Source of the DNA: an uncultured Cytophagales bacterium
GTDB taxonomy: Bacteria > Bacteroidota > Bacteroidia > Cytophagales > Thermonemataceae
Length of the DNA stretch: 64,000 nt
Reading direction: 5' to 3'
NCBI GenBank assembly: GCA_937911505.1
Contig: CALEMF010000048.1
Span: forward strand, 1-64,000
Under the pieces are notes generated by a model. That model was not told where the DNA came from. It saw only the letters and a list, made by a program, of their open reading frames with translations, and did not search any database. Position numbers and translations under genes: made by a program. How positions within the stretch are numbered: the stretch's first letter is position 1; each line of letters opens with the position of its first letter. This document shows, one piece after another, positions 9,499-18,914 of this stretch.

Positions 9499-11097
9499 TT
9501 AGATAGGTTCGCTAAGAACATACATACAAAAATCAAACGGCATAAAAGCCGCCATCACTTTCTCTATCCAAGTATCGTCGTTGATGTAGAAATTTAGAAA
9601 ACTATCGTATCGTTCCTGTAATGTACCATTGGGGAAAAGTTTATCTTTCAGGTTTAGTAACTGATTAATACTCGTCTCTTGGTTACGTTCTTCGGCTTTC
9701 ACCAGCCTTTTTTCTAGGTTCTCCACAATTTTAAGGGCTTTTTGTGCTTCAGCACCTACTGCCTTTCCCATAGACTGATCAACTGCTAAAGCCTTTTGCT
9801 CTATTTGTTCAAACACTTTGACAAGTTGTTCTTTATTGGTACTCAGGTCAAGCTGATGGGCTGCATTCTTGGCAATCCATTGTTTTCTTAGTTGTACCTC
9901 GTCAAGAAACAGCTCCTCAGGTGTAAGCCCCAGTTTTGTAAATTTAGATTGATTGGGGTTATTTAAGATTAACGCCATGTTGCGAAGCATCAACGCAGGA
10001 AACATTATATCTGCATCGTACTTTTTGAAATGATCAAAGGTAGATTGAAGTTCGAACCAATACGCCAATTCTCCCGCACCGCCAATGTAAGCCAAGTTTG
10101 GTAAAATAGCCTCTTGGTATACAGGACGAAGCAAAGCATTTGGGCTAAACTTCTCTGGTGATTGCTCTAACAAATGAAGAATATCTTCTTCGTTAAAGCT
10201 GAGAGGAGTATTGAGTACTTTATAAGTATTATCTTCCTCAACGAGCCGTTCTCTGATGCCTTCATCTAAGTAAAACAAGTTAATTTCTCTTGGGTTGGCT
10301 TGGATATCATAGCTTTGTTCAATAAGCGCGTCGATTTGTTCTTGCACTAATCGAGAAGTAGGCTGGTCAGTCAGCTCTTCTTTCATTATGGGGACAAAGA
10401 GGCGCTTCAATGCGGGGTCGTCTCCATCTAAACAGATCAGTCCATACTGCTCAAACAAGTGATTGACAAGATATCTAGTAGCATTGGTGAGGTTGGCTTG
10501 CTGAAGATACGCTTGCTCAAACAAAGGTAGTTTTTCAGGAAGTGCCTCTATAATTTCTTCAATGCCTTCAAGGTGCATTCTTCCTACTGCACCAGTTTGT
10601 GTTGATTGCCAAGTGTAGGCTTTCCCAAATAAGTGGAAGGTGGCAATCTCTTCAAAGTCGTGGTCTTCGCTCGCCATCCAAAAAATAGGAACAAAGTTGT
10701 AGGCAGGGTATTTTGCTTGGAGCAACTGGGTAGCCTTGATGGTGGAAACAATTTTATAAATGAAGAACAAGGGACCTCCAAAAAGACTCAGTTGATGTCC
10801 AGTTGTAACTGTAAAGGTGTTGTCTAATGCTAGTTTATCAATACTGTCTTTCACACGCTCGTGTAAATCGAGATGGCTGTACTGCTTGGTAAGTGCTTGG
10901 GTCAGTACCTTGCGCTTCTCAGAAGAAAACGATTGCTCTTGTAGTATCTTCTCGAAGTTATCAAGGCTAGGAAAGTGTTTGTAAAAAGGTTGAATAGTAG
11001 TTTGCTGATCCAGATAGTCGAGGATAATATCCTTGAGCAAGTTGATTTCTCGAAAGGCAATTTTATTAATCTGGTAAGTAGAGGTTAATGTATCCAT
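9499..11097 (-). CDS. bshC: Bacillithiol biosynthesis cysteine-adding enzyme BshC
   Basis: 532 residues, the usual length of BshC. This enzyme adds cysteine to GlcN-malate in the last step of bacillithiol synthesis, the low-molecular-weight thiol used by Firmicutes and many Bacteroidota. Recognisable family segments are FTVTTGHQLSLFGGPLFFIYK (about residue 97), the VPIFWMASEDHDFEEI stretch (about residue 135), and the AYIGGAGELAYW segment in the middle; a long coiled coil lies near residues 400-470. It is cytoplasmic. It is followed downstream by the WG-repeat gene and preceded by the cNMP-fold gene, all on the minus strand. Confidence 0.93.
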   Translation of the reverse strand: MDTLTSTYQINKIAFREINLLKDIILDYLDQQTTIQPFYKHFPSLDNFEKILQEQSFSSEKRKVLTQALTKQYSHLDLHERVKDSIDKLALDNTFTVTTGHQLSLFGGPLFFIYKIVSTIKATQLLQAKYPAYNFVPIFWMASEDHDFEEIATFHLFGKAYTWQSTQTGAVGRMHLEGIEEIIEALPEKLPLFEQAYLQQANLTNATRYLVNHLFEQYGLICLDGDDPALKRLFVPIMKEELTDQPTSRLVQEQIDALIEQSYDIQANPREINLFYLDEGIRERLVEEDNTYKVLNTPLSFNEEDILHLLEQSPEKFSPNALLRPVYQEAILPNLAYIGGAGELAYWFELQSTFDHFKKYDADIMFPALMLRNMALILNNPNQSKFTKLGLTPEELFLDEVQLRKQWIAKNAAHQLDLSTNKEQLVKVFEQIEQKALAVDQSMGKAVGAEAQKALKIVENLEKRLVKAEERNQETSINQLLNLKDKLFPNGTLQERYDSFLNFYINDDTWIEKVMAAFMPFDFCMYVLSEPI

Positions 11098-11157
11098 TTG
11101 GAGGCGTTTTATAAACGATGGTTGTGTAAAGGTAATTTACATAAAATTGTGCTAGGG

Positions 11158-11721
11158 CTATTTATTGAATTCAAGTGACCGAAAAGAAGCTATATAAGCT
11201 TGCCCTAAATCAAAAAAGCCAAAGTTATTTTGGTAGGTTTTAAATAAAAAGTGGGTGTTGCGATCATTAAGCTCGGCCAAGGCCATGAGCATTTTACTTT
11301 TAATGTCTTTATTGGCCTGAAAAATTTCCAAAATATTGACTTGAGGTATCACATAGATTCTAGCCTCTTCAGAAGCAACAATTGTGTTGAAATGACGCTT
11401 CGTCCTCTCTAAAAGCGCATTATTGCCTACTGAAGTGTACTTACGTACATAAGCTAATGTCTCAAATGAATCTTTTACATCAAGGGTAAGTTCTAACCTG
11501 CCATCTTTAATGATATAAAGCGCTTGGCTAGGGTCATTTCTAAAGAAGATGGCTTCATTTTTTTGGTAAGTCCTGAGATGCAGATAGGGTGAAAACTCAT
11601 CCAGTTCGTCATTGGTAAGGTCTTTAAAGAGATAGACCTTTGAGAAAAAACGAAAAGTAGCTAATTGCTTTTGTGTGAAAGTTTTGCGAAAAGGGTTAGT
11701 AAGCTTCAGTTTCATGGCCAT
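11158..11721 (-). CDS. Cyclic-nucleotide-binding-fold protein without a DNA-binding domain
   Basis: 187 residues. The middle part (about 30-145) is a Crp/cNMP-binding beta-roll: LFKDLTNDELDEFSPYL, then FFRNDPSQALYIIKDGRLEL, then SVGNNALLERTKRH. The phosphate-binding cassette lacks a clean GE...ALL....R pattern (NNALLER instead), so nucleotide binding is uncertain. The protein ends about 40 residues after the roll with no helix-turn-helix, unlike Crp/Fnr regulators. It may be a sensor or structural protein. Start at 11721, or a second ATG two codons later. Lies between tilS and bshC on the same strand. Confidence 0.7.
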   Translation of the reverse strand: MAMKLKLTNPFRKTFTQKQLATFRFFSKVYLFKDLTNDELDEFSPYLHLRTYQKNEAIFFRNDPSQALYIIKDGRLELTLDVKDSFETLAYVRKYTSVGNNALLERTKRHFNTIVASEEARIYVIPQVNILEIFQANKDIKSKMLMALAELNDRNTHFLFKTYQNNFGFFDLGQAYIASFRSLEFNK

Positions 11722-11778
11722 AGTATCTGCTATTTTACAAAAATAGTAGAAGTTTTCACAATGCGCCTCGTAGAGAAG

Positions 11779-13101
11779 CTAATGTTTTTCTATTATTAGC
11801 ACCTTATCTGTCTGTCCTGTTATTTTAAAACGATCATCGATACGCCAACCGATGACCCACACAATCTGCTTTTTGGCGGTTAGTACCCAGACATTTTGCT
11901 TTAGATTACGGGGGATTTTTAAATCGGTAAGAAAGTCGCTCACTTTCTTGCGACCCTTCAAACCTAGGGGGTAAAACCAATCTCCTTCTTGCCAAGACCG
12001 TACCTCTAAGGGCATCACAATCTTGTCAGCATCAAGGCAGGCCAAGTGTGCGGCAGTAGGTATTTGAAAATTTGTTGTGAGGGAGAGCTCTTGCCAAGAT
12101 AAATAGATGTGTTCATTCTTAAACACCTCTTCTTCCAGTGAAATAGCATAGGTTTGCATAGTAGTTGTTTGTTTGGGGGTGATGATAAGATAGTTGCGAT
12201 CCTTTACAAGTAAATGTGTTTCGCTTACAAATTGTTTCCCTGCTTGTCCGTCAAGTTGCTTGAGGAGTTCTTTCGTTTGTGTAAAATTAAAATTAAAAGT
12301 ACGAAGTAACTCATAAAGCAACACAATCCTAGAACCATCCGAGGGAATCTCTTGAATAGCCAAACGTATTACTTGTTGATCATATTGTAATTTCTGTTTC
12401 AAATTTTCTAGCGTGGTAGAGAAAATAACTTCTACCCCTCTTATTTTTTCCAAGGTTTCTTGAAAAGTACGCTCAAAGCTTGGGTTGATCTGCTTTAATT
12501 GTGGTACTACCTCGTTGCGAATGAGATTGCGCGCATACTTATTTATTTGATTGGAGGCATCTTCACGCCAAGAGAGTTGTTGTGCTATGGCGTAATGCTC
12601 AATGCTGTTTTTATCTGCAAACAACAAGGGACGCACAAGCTGATGTTGTTTAGGTAAGATCCCATGTAGGCCAGCGAGTCCTGTACCTTTTGTTAGATTA
12701 AACAACACCGTTTCAATACTATCGTTGAGGTGATGCGCAGTAGCGATAAAATCAAGGGCTTGCGCTTCAAGTAATTCGTTGAACCATTGGTAGCGCAGTG
12801 CTCTGGCCATCATTTGGATAGACTGTCGTTTTTCTTTTGCTAAGGTACGTGTATTAAAACGCTTTACGTAGCAAGGTACGCCATAGTTCTGGGCTAATTG
12901 CCTCACAAATTGCTCATCAGCATCGGCTTCTTTTCCTCTAAGCCCAAAATTACAATGAGCCACAGCAAAAGTATAGCCACTACTTGCCAAAAGGTGAGCC
13001 AGTACTACTGAGTCTACCCCTCCGCTAACGGCAAGCAGAATTTTATTTTCTTTGGAGAAAAGGCTATTTTTGGTAATAAATTCAAGGAATGAGGCTTCCA
13101 T
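11779..13101 (-). CDS. tilS: tRNA(Ile)-lysidine synthetase
   Basis: 440 residues. TilS converts the wobble cytidine (C34) of the AUA-reading tRNA-Ile to lysidine using ATP and lysine, and is essential in nearly all bacteria. The N-terminal PP-loop ATPase is complete: LLAVSGGVDSVVLAHLL at about residues 22-38, then AHCNFGLRGKEADADE and IATAHHLNDSIETVLFN. The C-terminal region contains the TilS substrate-binding domain with WQEGDWFYPLGLKGRKKVSDF. It starts at 13101, divergent from the thioesterase gene at 13164, leaving a 62-bp shared promoter region. Confidence 0.95.
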   Translation of the reverse strand: MEASFLEFITKNSLFSKENKILLAVSGGVDSVVLAHLLASSGYTFAVAHCNFGLRGKEADADEQFVRQLAQNYGVPCYVKRFNTRTLAKEKRQSIQMMARALRYQWFNELLEAQALDFIATAHHLNDSIETVLFNLTKGTGLAGLHGILPKQHQLVRPLLFADKNSIEHYAIAQQLSWREDASNQINKYARNLIRNEVVPQLKQINPSFERTFQETLEKIRGVEVIFSTTLENLKQKLQYDQQVIRLAIQEIPSDGSRIVLLYELLRTFNFNFTQTKELLKQLDGQAGKQFVSETHLLVKDRNYLIITPKQTTTMQTYAISLEEEVFKNEHIYLSWQELSLTTNFQIPTAAHLACLDADKIVMPLEVRSWQEGDWFYPLGLKGRKKVSDFLTDLKIPRNLKQNVWVLTAKKQIVWVIGWRIDDRFKITGQTDKVLIIEKH

Positions 13102-13163
13102 ACACTAAAAACACATTCACCTTTAAAGAAACATAAAAACTCAACAAACTGCTAATAAAACTT

Positions 13164-13568
13164 ATGATAACACACGAGACCCAGCTAAGGGTACGTTACG
13201 CCGAAACTGACCAAATGAAATATGTGTATTATGGTAACTATGCCACTTACTATGAAGTAGCAAGGGTAGAGTGCCTGCGAATGTTGGGGGTCAGCTATAA
13301 ACGCATAGAAGAAGATGGTATTATGCTTCCAGTGGTAGAGAGCCATATTAAATATGTAAAACCGGCTGTGTATGACGACCTACTTACCATAAAAGTGACG
13401 ATAGAGAAGATGCCTACTGCCAAAATTACCTTTGACTATGAGATTTATAACGAAGCAGGGGTATTTCTTAATGCAGGACAGACTATACTAGTATTTATTG
13501 ATATGCTAACTAATAGACCAATGCGCTGTCCAGAAGAGTTAAAAAACATATTTGTAAAGTATTTTTAG
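13164..13568 (+). CDS. Acyl-CoA thioesterase, YbgC/4HBT hotdog family
   Basis: 134 residues, full length for a single hotdog domain. The N-terminal signature YAETDQMKYVYYGNYATYYEVARVE contains the catalytic Asp and the Tyr/Asn loop seen in 4-hydroxybenzoyl-CoA thioesterase and YbgC proteins. It would hydrolyse acyl-CoA thioesters in the cytoplasm. The stop codon is one base from the start of the following desaturase gene, so the two are almost certainly co-transcribed. The acyl chain length is unknown. Confidence 0.85.
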   Translation: MITHETQLRVRYAETDQMKYVYYGNYATYYEVARVECLRMLGVSYKRIEEDGIMLPVVESHIKYVKPAVYDDLLTIKVTIEKMPTAKITFDYEIYNEAGVFLNAGQTILVFIDMLTNRPMRCPEELKNIFVKYF

Positions 13569-13569
13569 T

Positions 13570-15048
13570 ATGGAAAATAACACATCTACTTGTGCCGTAA
13601 TAGGCGCGGGTATTGCAGGCATTGCAGCCGCTATTAGGCTAGCCAATAAAGGGTACAAGGTAACTGTTTTTGAGGCGAACAACTACACAGGAGGAAAGCT
13701 TACACAAATAGAGAAGTCGGGTTTTCGTTTCGATGCAGGCCCTTCACTTTTTACGATGCCTCATTTTGTAGAAGAGCTTTTTCAACTCTCAGGGAAGGAT
13801 ACTAAGCAGTATTTCCAGTACGAGAAACTCGATACGGTCTGTCATTATTTTTACGAAGATGGTACGGTGATCCGCGCCTATGCTGATAAGGAAAAGTTTG
13901 CAGAAGAAGTAGCCCAAAAAACGACTGAAAACAAGGAAACGATTCTACACTTTTTAGAAAAAAGTGCTAAAAAGTATGCCCTCACCGCTAATCTATTTTT
14001 GTTTAGCTCTTTACATAAGATGGGCACTTACTTGACTAAAGAAACCCTCAAAGGTGTATTGGGGCTTCCTACCTTGGGTGTATTCAAAACAATGAATCGC
14101 GCCAACGAACAAACCTTTAAGGATGAGCGAGTGACACAGCTATTTAACCGCTTTGCTACTTATAATGGCTCTAACCCTTACGAAACACCAGCCACCCTCA
14201 ATATTATCCCTCACTTGGAACACAACATAGGCGCTTTTATGCCTAAAGGGGGGATGCATAGTATCAGCCAGAGTCTTTATAAACTTGCGCAAGATATAGG
14301 GGTGAGGTTTGTCTTAAATAGCCCTGTAGAAGAAATTGTAGTAGAAAAAGGTAAAGTAAAAGGTGTGAAAGTAAAGGGTGAGTTTTATCCTTTTCAGTTG
14401 ATAGTAAGTAATATGGATGTTGTGGGGACTTATAAAAGACTACTCAAACAACAAAAACAACCTAAAAAGTTACTTAATCAACCTAAATCAAGCTCCGCGC
14501 TTATTTTCTATTGGGGTATTCGGAAGCAATTCGATCAACTGGCCACGCACAATATTTTCTTTAGTAAAGATTATAAGAGCGAGTTCGAGCATATCTTTCA
14601 GAAAAAAACTATTTATGAGGATCCAACGGTATACATTAACATCACTTCACGGTACTGTCCTGAAGATGCACCGGCTGGTTGCGATAACTGGTTTACTATG
14701 ATTAACACCCCTAATAATGTAGGGCAAAACTGGGAACAGTTGATTGAAAGGGCCCGCCAGTCGATTATAGAGAAACTGAGCAGAATGCTCAATACCGATG
14801 TCGCTTCATTAATTGCCTGTGAGGAGATTCTAGAGCCACGCACCATAGAGAGCCGTACCTCTAGCAGCTTAGGCGCTTTGTATGGCAATAGCTCTAATAA
14901 CCGCTACGCAGCTTTTCTACGTCACGCGAATTTCTCTTCCAAGATAAAGAACCTTTACTTCTGTGGAGGAAGTGTGCATCCAGGTGGAGGTATCCCGCTT
15001 TGTCTTTCTTCTGCTAAGATTGTAGGAGACTTAGTGCCAACAGCATAG
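13570..15048 (+). CDS. FAD-dependent carotenoid desaturase, CrtD-like
   Basis: 492 residues, the normal length of the CrtI/CrtD family. The N-terminal dinucleotide-binding motif CAVIGAGIAGIAAAIRLANK is followed by VFEANNYTGGKL and RFDAGPSLFTMP. The last phrase and overall pattern resemble Bacteroidota 1-hydroxycarotenoid 3,4-desaturase (CrtD) more than phytoene desaturase (CrtI, usually MGPSWYWMP). The C-terminus has the family motif FCGGSVHPGGGIPLCLSSAK. It would introduce a double bond into a membrane carotenoid such as a saproxanthin/flexixanthin precursor. Translationally coupled to the thioesterase. No other carotenoid genes are nearby. The CrtD-versus-CrtI call is inference. Confidence 0.75.
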   Translation: MENNTSTCAVIGAGIAGIAAAIRLANKGYKVTVFEANNYTGGKLTQIEKSGFRFDAGPSLFTMPHFVEELFQLSGKDTKQYFQYEKLDTVCHYFYEDGTVIRAYADKEKFAEEVAQKTTENKETILHFLEKSAKKYALTANLFLFSSLHKMGTYLTKETLKGVLGLPTLGVFKTMNRANEQTFKDERVTQLFNRFATYNGSNPYETPATLNIIPHLEHNIGAFMPKGGMHSISQSLYKLAQDIGVRFVLNSPVEEIVVEKGKVKGVKVKGEFYPFQLIVSNMDVVGTYKRLLKQQKQPKKLLNQPKSSSALIFYWGIRKQFDQLATHNIFFSKDYKSEFEHIFQKKTIYEDPTVYINITSRYCPEDAPAGCDNWFTMINTPNNVGQNWEQLIERARQSIIEKLSRMLNTDVASLIACEEILEPRTIESRTSSSLGALYGNSSNNRYAAFLRHANFSSKIKNLYFCGGSVHPGGGIPLCLSSAKIVGDLVPTA

Positions 15049-15053
15049 GCTTC

Positions 15054-16556
15054 TTAAATAAGTTTTTCAAAGATACGCTTCATTGAGACTGCTTCGCTTA
15101 GTTTGTTGTGTAAATCTGTGATAGCAACTCTTTCTTGCGTCGTCGTATCTCTGTGGCGAAGCGTGACGGTTTCGTCTTCTAATGTTTGATGATCTACGGT
15201 AATACAGAAGGGAACACCAATCATATCCATACGGGTATAGTTTTTACCAATGGCGCCCCGTTCTTCATAAATAGTAGCCATGTCATACCGAAGCATTTCG
15301 AATACCTCTTTGGCTTTTGTTGGAAGATTTTGCTTTCTAAGTAAAGGTAGAACCGCCACTTTTACGGGAGCAATAGCAGGATGTATTTTGAGATAGGTAC
15401 GTACTTTTTCGTTTCCTTTGGCATCAACACCATAATCTTCTGTATAGGCATTTGATAAGATGGCCAAGAAAAGCCTGTCGGCTCCAATGGAAGTTTCAAC
15501 TACGTAAGGTAAATAGCGCTGCTTATCTTTTTCTTCTACCTCTTGGTCGAAGTAGTTTAAGTTCTTCTTTACATAGGCTTGATGCTGTTTTAAGTCGAAA
15601 TCCGTACGTGAGTGTATTCCTTCTAGCTCTCTAAAACCAAAAGGAAAATCGTATTCAATATCGAAAGCAGCATCAGCGTAGTGGGCAGGCTTTTCGTGTT
15701 CGTGAAAACGTAATTTCTCTTTAGGTAGCCCTAGTGCCAGTAAAAACTGATAGCGTTTTTCCTTCCAGTACTCAAACCATTCTTTTTGTGTACCAGGTCG
15801 CACAAAAAACTGCATTTCCATTTGTTCAAATTCACGCATACGGAAAATGAATTGTCGTGCTACGATTTCATTTCTAAAGGCTTTCCCAATTTGGGCAATA
15901 CCAAAAGGGACTTTCTGGCGGCTGGTCTGTTGTACATTTTGAAAGTTAGTAAAAATCCCTTGCGCCGTTTCAGGGCGTAAATAAACCGTGTTGGATTCCT
16001 CAGCCACAGAACCTATTTGGGTGGCAAACATTAAGTTGAACTGGCGTACTTCTGTCCAGTTGTTAGTTTTAGCAATAGGACATACAATTCCTTCTTCTAT
16101 CAGAAGTTGTCGTAAGCCTTCTAGGTTTTCGTCGGTAAGTAGTTGATTCATGCGCGCAATAAGTGCCTGCGCCTCATCTTCTTTTCCTTCTTCTGAGTAA
16201 GCGGCTGCTTTTGCTTCAAAAAGATGATCTACCCGATAACGTTTTTTAGAATCTTTGTTATCTACCATCGGGTCATTAAAGCTGTCTACGTGTCCAGAGG
16301 CTTTCCAAACAGTAGGGTGCATAAAGATGGCAGCATCTATACCGACCACATTATCGTGAAGCATTGTCATCGCTTTCCACCAAGCCTCTTTAAGATTATT
16401 TTTAAGCTCAACGCCATTTTGCCCATAGTCATATACGGCTTGCAAACCATCATAAATATCACTAGAGGGAAACACAAAGCCATATTCTTTGGCGTGTGAA
16501 ATAATTTTTTGAAGACTGGCTTCTTCTAAGGTCAGATTTTTCTTATTTTTTGACAT
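15054..16556 (-). CDS. glyQS: Glycyl-tRNA synthetase, single-chain alpha2 type
   Basis: 500 residues. A class II aminoacyl-tRNA synthetase that charges tRNA-Gly. Seen motifs: motif 2 region IGKAFRNEIVARQFIFRMREFEQ (about residues 226-248), the preceding RPETAQGIFTNFQ, the glycine-pocket stretch ELEGIHSRTDFDL, and motif 3 TSIGADRLFLAILSNAY. A C-terminal anticodon-binding domain (VAVLPLLRKQ onward) follows. It lacks separate alpha and beta chains, as expected for Bacteroidota. The gene ends five bases from crtD in convergent orientation, with no terminator between them. Confidence 0.95.
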   Translation of the reverse strand: MSKNKKNLTLEEASLQKIISHAKEYGFVFPSSDIYDGLQAVYDYGQNGVELKNNLKEAWWKAMTMLHDNVVGIDAAIFMHPTVWKASGHVDSFNDPMVDNKDSKKRYRVDHLFEAKAAAYSEEGKEDEAQALIARMNQLLTDENLEGLRQLLIEEGIVCPIAKTNNWTEVRQFNLMFATQIGSVAEESNTVYLRPETAQGIFTNFQNVQQTSRQKVPFGIAQIGKAFRNEIVARQFIFRMREFEQMEMQFFVRPGTQKEWFEYWKEKRYQFLLALGLPKEKLRFHEHEKPAHYADAAFDIEYDFPFGFRELEGIHSRTDFDLKQHQAYVKKNLNYFDQEVEEKDKQRYLPYVVETSIGADRLFLAILSNAYTEDYGVDAKGNEKVRTYLKIHPAIAPVKVAVLPLLRKQNLPTKAKEVFEMLRYDMATIYEERGAIGKNYTRMDMIGVPFCITVDHQTLEDETVTLRHRDTTTQERVAITDLHNKLSEAVSMKRIFEKLI

Positions 16557-16575
16557 GACGTTATATCACTTAGAG

Positions 16576-16858
16576 CCTGTTTAAAAATTAAATTTATGTA
16601 TAATTAATATTTTACGAAATTTTAACCATTTATTCCTCAATCTACCTTTCGTTCATTTTTTAGCTGCGCTGAACTCCACTTCGTTCCGGTTCTTGATGAA
16701 CCGAGCCTCTGGCGAGCTCGGCGTAGCCCAAAACGAACCAAAAACCGAGCTGGCGAGCTCGACGAAGTCAAATCCAAAGCTTCTACCCACAAGCCAACTC
16801 GCCTCCCCGCTGGATTTTCAGGCCAATGCACCTGTATTGATCTTAAAAACAGATAGTT
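16576..16858 (+). repeat. Dispersed intergenic repeat, copy 1 (~280 bp)
   Basis: The region between glyQS and the LRR gene holds a repeat that recurs at 46107-46305, 54998-55265 and 57103-57365, always in the same orientation. Shared blocks in order: an edge near TTTAAAAATTAAATT; CTTTCGTTCATTTTTT; a variable central part made of short palindromes (GGTTC/GAACC, CCGAGC/GCTCGG, GAGCTCG..GAAG); AAATCCAAAGCTTC; CCCGCTGGATTTTCAGGCC; and an edge near CTTAAAAACA. The rest of the 16557-17050 gap shows no gene. Reverse-strand open frames in it appear to be chance products of the repeat. Confidence 0.85.
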
Positions 16859-17050
16859 AAAAAAACTAAACATACTCTTAATAAATAATGGCTCACAAAT
16901 ACGTTACGAAAGTAGGTAGTTTTTGAACCAATTAAAAGTACAGATTTAGGAGAATTCAAAAGACTAGATATTTTTGCTATGACTACATAATACACCTCCT
17001 TTGTACGGAGTGCAAGTATTATATTGCCCTACAAGATTTATTGATACACT

Positions 17051-18895
17051 ATGGAATATAGAAATTTACAAGAAGCACTTCAAACACCTATAATTTCTAA
17101 AGTAACTACACTAGATTTATCTAACAAAGGATTGGAGACTTTACCCGAAGAAATTGGAAAGCTTACTAGCTTATGTGTACTGCGCTTAACTAATAATCGT
17201 CTCAAAATACTGCCCAAAGCCATCGGAAAGCTGGTAAACCTCTCCACACTAGACCTCAGTGAGAATCTATTGGAGGTACTACCTACCTCTTTAAAAAAGC
17301 TTGTAAAGCTACAAAGGCTCTATTTACAACAGAATAAGCTAACAGCCCTACCAGACGTATTTACTGACATGGAAAAGCTACGCATCTTATATGCGTCCGA
17401 AAATCAGCTAAGTGAACTACCTGCTTCCATAAGCGATTTGTTAGCATTACGGGTATTTCATTTAGAAAAAAACCATTTTACCCAAATGCCAACCGTACTA
17501 TACGAGTTACCTTTACTACAAGAAATAAGAGGCTTTCAGTTGGTACGTGAGATCTCACCAGGAGTACTTCAAAAGTTTAGGAAAGATTATAAAGAACAAG
17601 CCCTTTCTAAAGAACAGCAGAAATTATTTCTACAAATATTGGTAGGTAATACAAAAGCAGTAAAGAAAGCCTCACTGACAGACCTTTTGAGTGCTGTATT
17701 GTTTACGCATAGCCATGTGGCTATTCAAGCAAAAGATTATTTGTTAAAACGATACGAACAAGCTTATCAAACTAATCCTATTACTAGTACATCCGTTGTG
17801 GCTACTTGGGGAAAAACAGGCCTTAAAAAGACAGAGATAAAAGAAAAACTACAGACCTTAGGGGCTACCTATAGCCCAACTATTACCAATGAAGTAACCC
17901 ACATTGTAGTAGGAAAACCGTCTAAAAAAGCAAAGGTCAACTTTAGTAAACAGGCCATTCTTTCAGAAACGCAATTGGTAGATGCCTCTAACCAAATAGC
18001 CCCTCCTTTTCTACTGGAAGCCGATACGCCCAAAGAAAGCAAGGCACACGCAGTAGAGATGCTATTGAGTACAGACGAAAGAAATGTTGCGATAGGGCTA
18101 GCTTTTTTTAAAGCAGGAGGTGTTCCTAAAGATGTTATCACGGAATTATACCTCGTTTATAAGATTTCCCAAGACAAGAAAAATAAAGCGGAGGCAAAGA
18201 AATTATTAGAAATACATGCGCCTAAAGATGTTCATAAGGTTATGAAAGACCAGTCTCGTTTGGTATCCTCTGCTTACAATGGTAAAAAGAAGCTATACAA
18301 GGTGCAAACAAGATACGCGCAACTGTCTCAATCAATTGACTGGCTTCGGGTAGGATTTTATCTTTACAAACGTTTTGGGAAAGGGCTACGATTTGTATTG
18401 GATCACACAACACCTAATACTCCCTTTAAGATAGAAGTGTTACAAGCTTTAATTGAAGATAACCATTTTGATTATCATAAGGGCTACGCCACCTACATGC
18501 CCGATTACCAAAGCCATTACACATACGAGCACTATACTTTTGCCCCTTTCCCCAAAGAAGTCTATCAATTTACACAACTGCAAGGGATAAGTATAAAAGG
18601 ATGTCGTATTGCTGAAATCCCTGCAGGGATACATCAATTGACCGCTTTAGAAGTACTCGATCTAAGTGGTAACTTCCTAAAGGCGCTTCCTGAAGATATT
18701 ACACAACTGAAAAATCTAAGAAAGATAGATATCTCTAACAATGAGTTTGATGCGTTCCCTTTGCTATTGACTCAGCTACCTTCCTTGGAGGAAATTAAGA
18801 TAACCTACAACCGAAAGAGGTGGGAACATAATCCTTTAACTATACCCGATGGGGTATACGAAGCACTTCCTAACTGCTCAATACAGACGCGATAG
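17051..18895 (+). CDS. Leucine-rich-repeat protein with an internal BRCT-like domain
   Basis: 614 residues, no signal peptide. Residues ~18-155 carry six LRRs of the 23-residue bacterial/plant type (LDLSNKGLETLPEEIGKL and similar). Residues ~170-240 are helical. Residues ~245-310 look like a BRCT domain: SVVATWGKTGLKKTEIKEKL, then LGATYSPTITNEVTHIVVGK, matching the BRCT pattern of a glycine turn, a helix, and THVV strands. A helical middle region follows, and residues ~520-600 add three or four more LRRs (LEVLDLSGNFLKALPEDI). BRCT domains normally bind phosphopeptides or DNA in repair proteins and DNA ligase. Monocistronic, convergent with tolC 19 bases away. Function unknown; probably an intracellular interaction protein. 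Confidence 0.75.
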   Translation: MEYRNLQEALQTPIISKVTTLDLSNKGLETLPEEIGKLTSLCVLRLTNNRLKILPKAIGKLVNLSTLDLSENLLEVLPTSLKKLVKLQRLYLQQNKLTALPDVFTDMEKLRILYASENQLSELPASISDLLALRVFHLEKNHFTQMPTVLYELPLLQEIRGFQLVREISPGVLQKFRKDYKEQALSKEQQKLFLQILVGNTKAVKKASLTDLLSAVLFTHSHVAIQAKDYLLKRYEQAYQTNPITSTSVVATWGKTGLKKTEIKEKLQTLGATYSPTITNEVTHIVVGKPSKKAKVNFSKQAILSETQLVDASNQIAPPFLLEADTPKESKAHAVEMLLSTDERNVAIGLAFFKAGGVPKDVITELYLVYKISQDKKNKAEAKKLLEIHAPKDVHKVMKDQSRLVSSAYNGKKKLYKVQTRYAQLSQSIDWLRVGFYLYKRFGKGLRFVLDHTTPNTPFKIEVLQALIEDNHFDYHKGYATYMPDYQSHYTYEHYTFAPFPKEVYQFTQLQGISIKGCRIAEIPAGIHQLTALEVLDLSGNFLKALPEDITQLKNLRKIDISNNEFDAFPLLLTQLPSLEEIKITYNRKRWEHNPLTIPDGVYEALPNCSIQTR

Positions 18896-18914
18896 GATAA
18901 ACTGATGTGATTTT

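Noticed and set aside
16637-16873. 78-codon minus-strand open frame inside repeat copy 1
   Set aside because: It exists only because of the repeat's sequence; corresponding frames in the other copies are interrupted or shifted, so it is not a gene.
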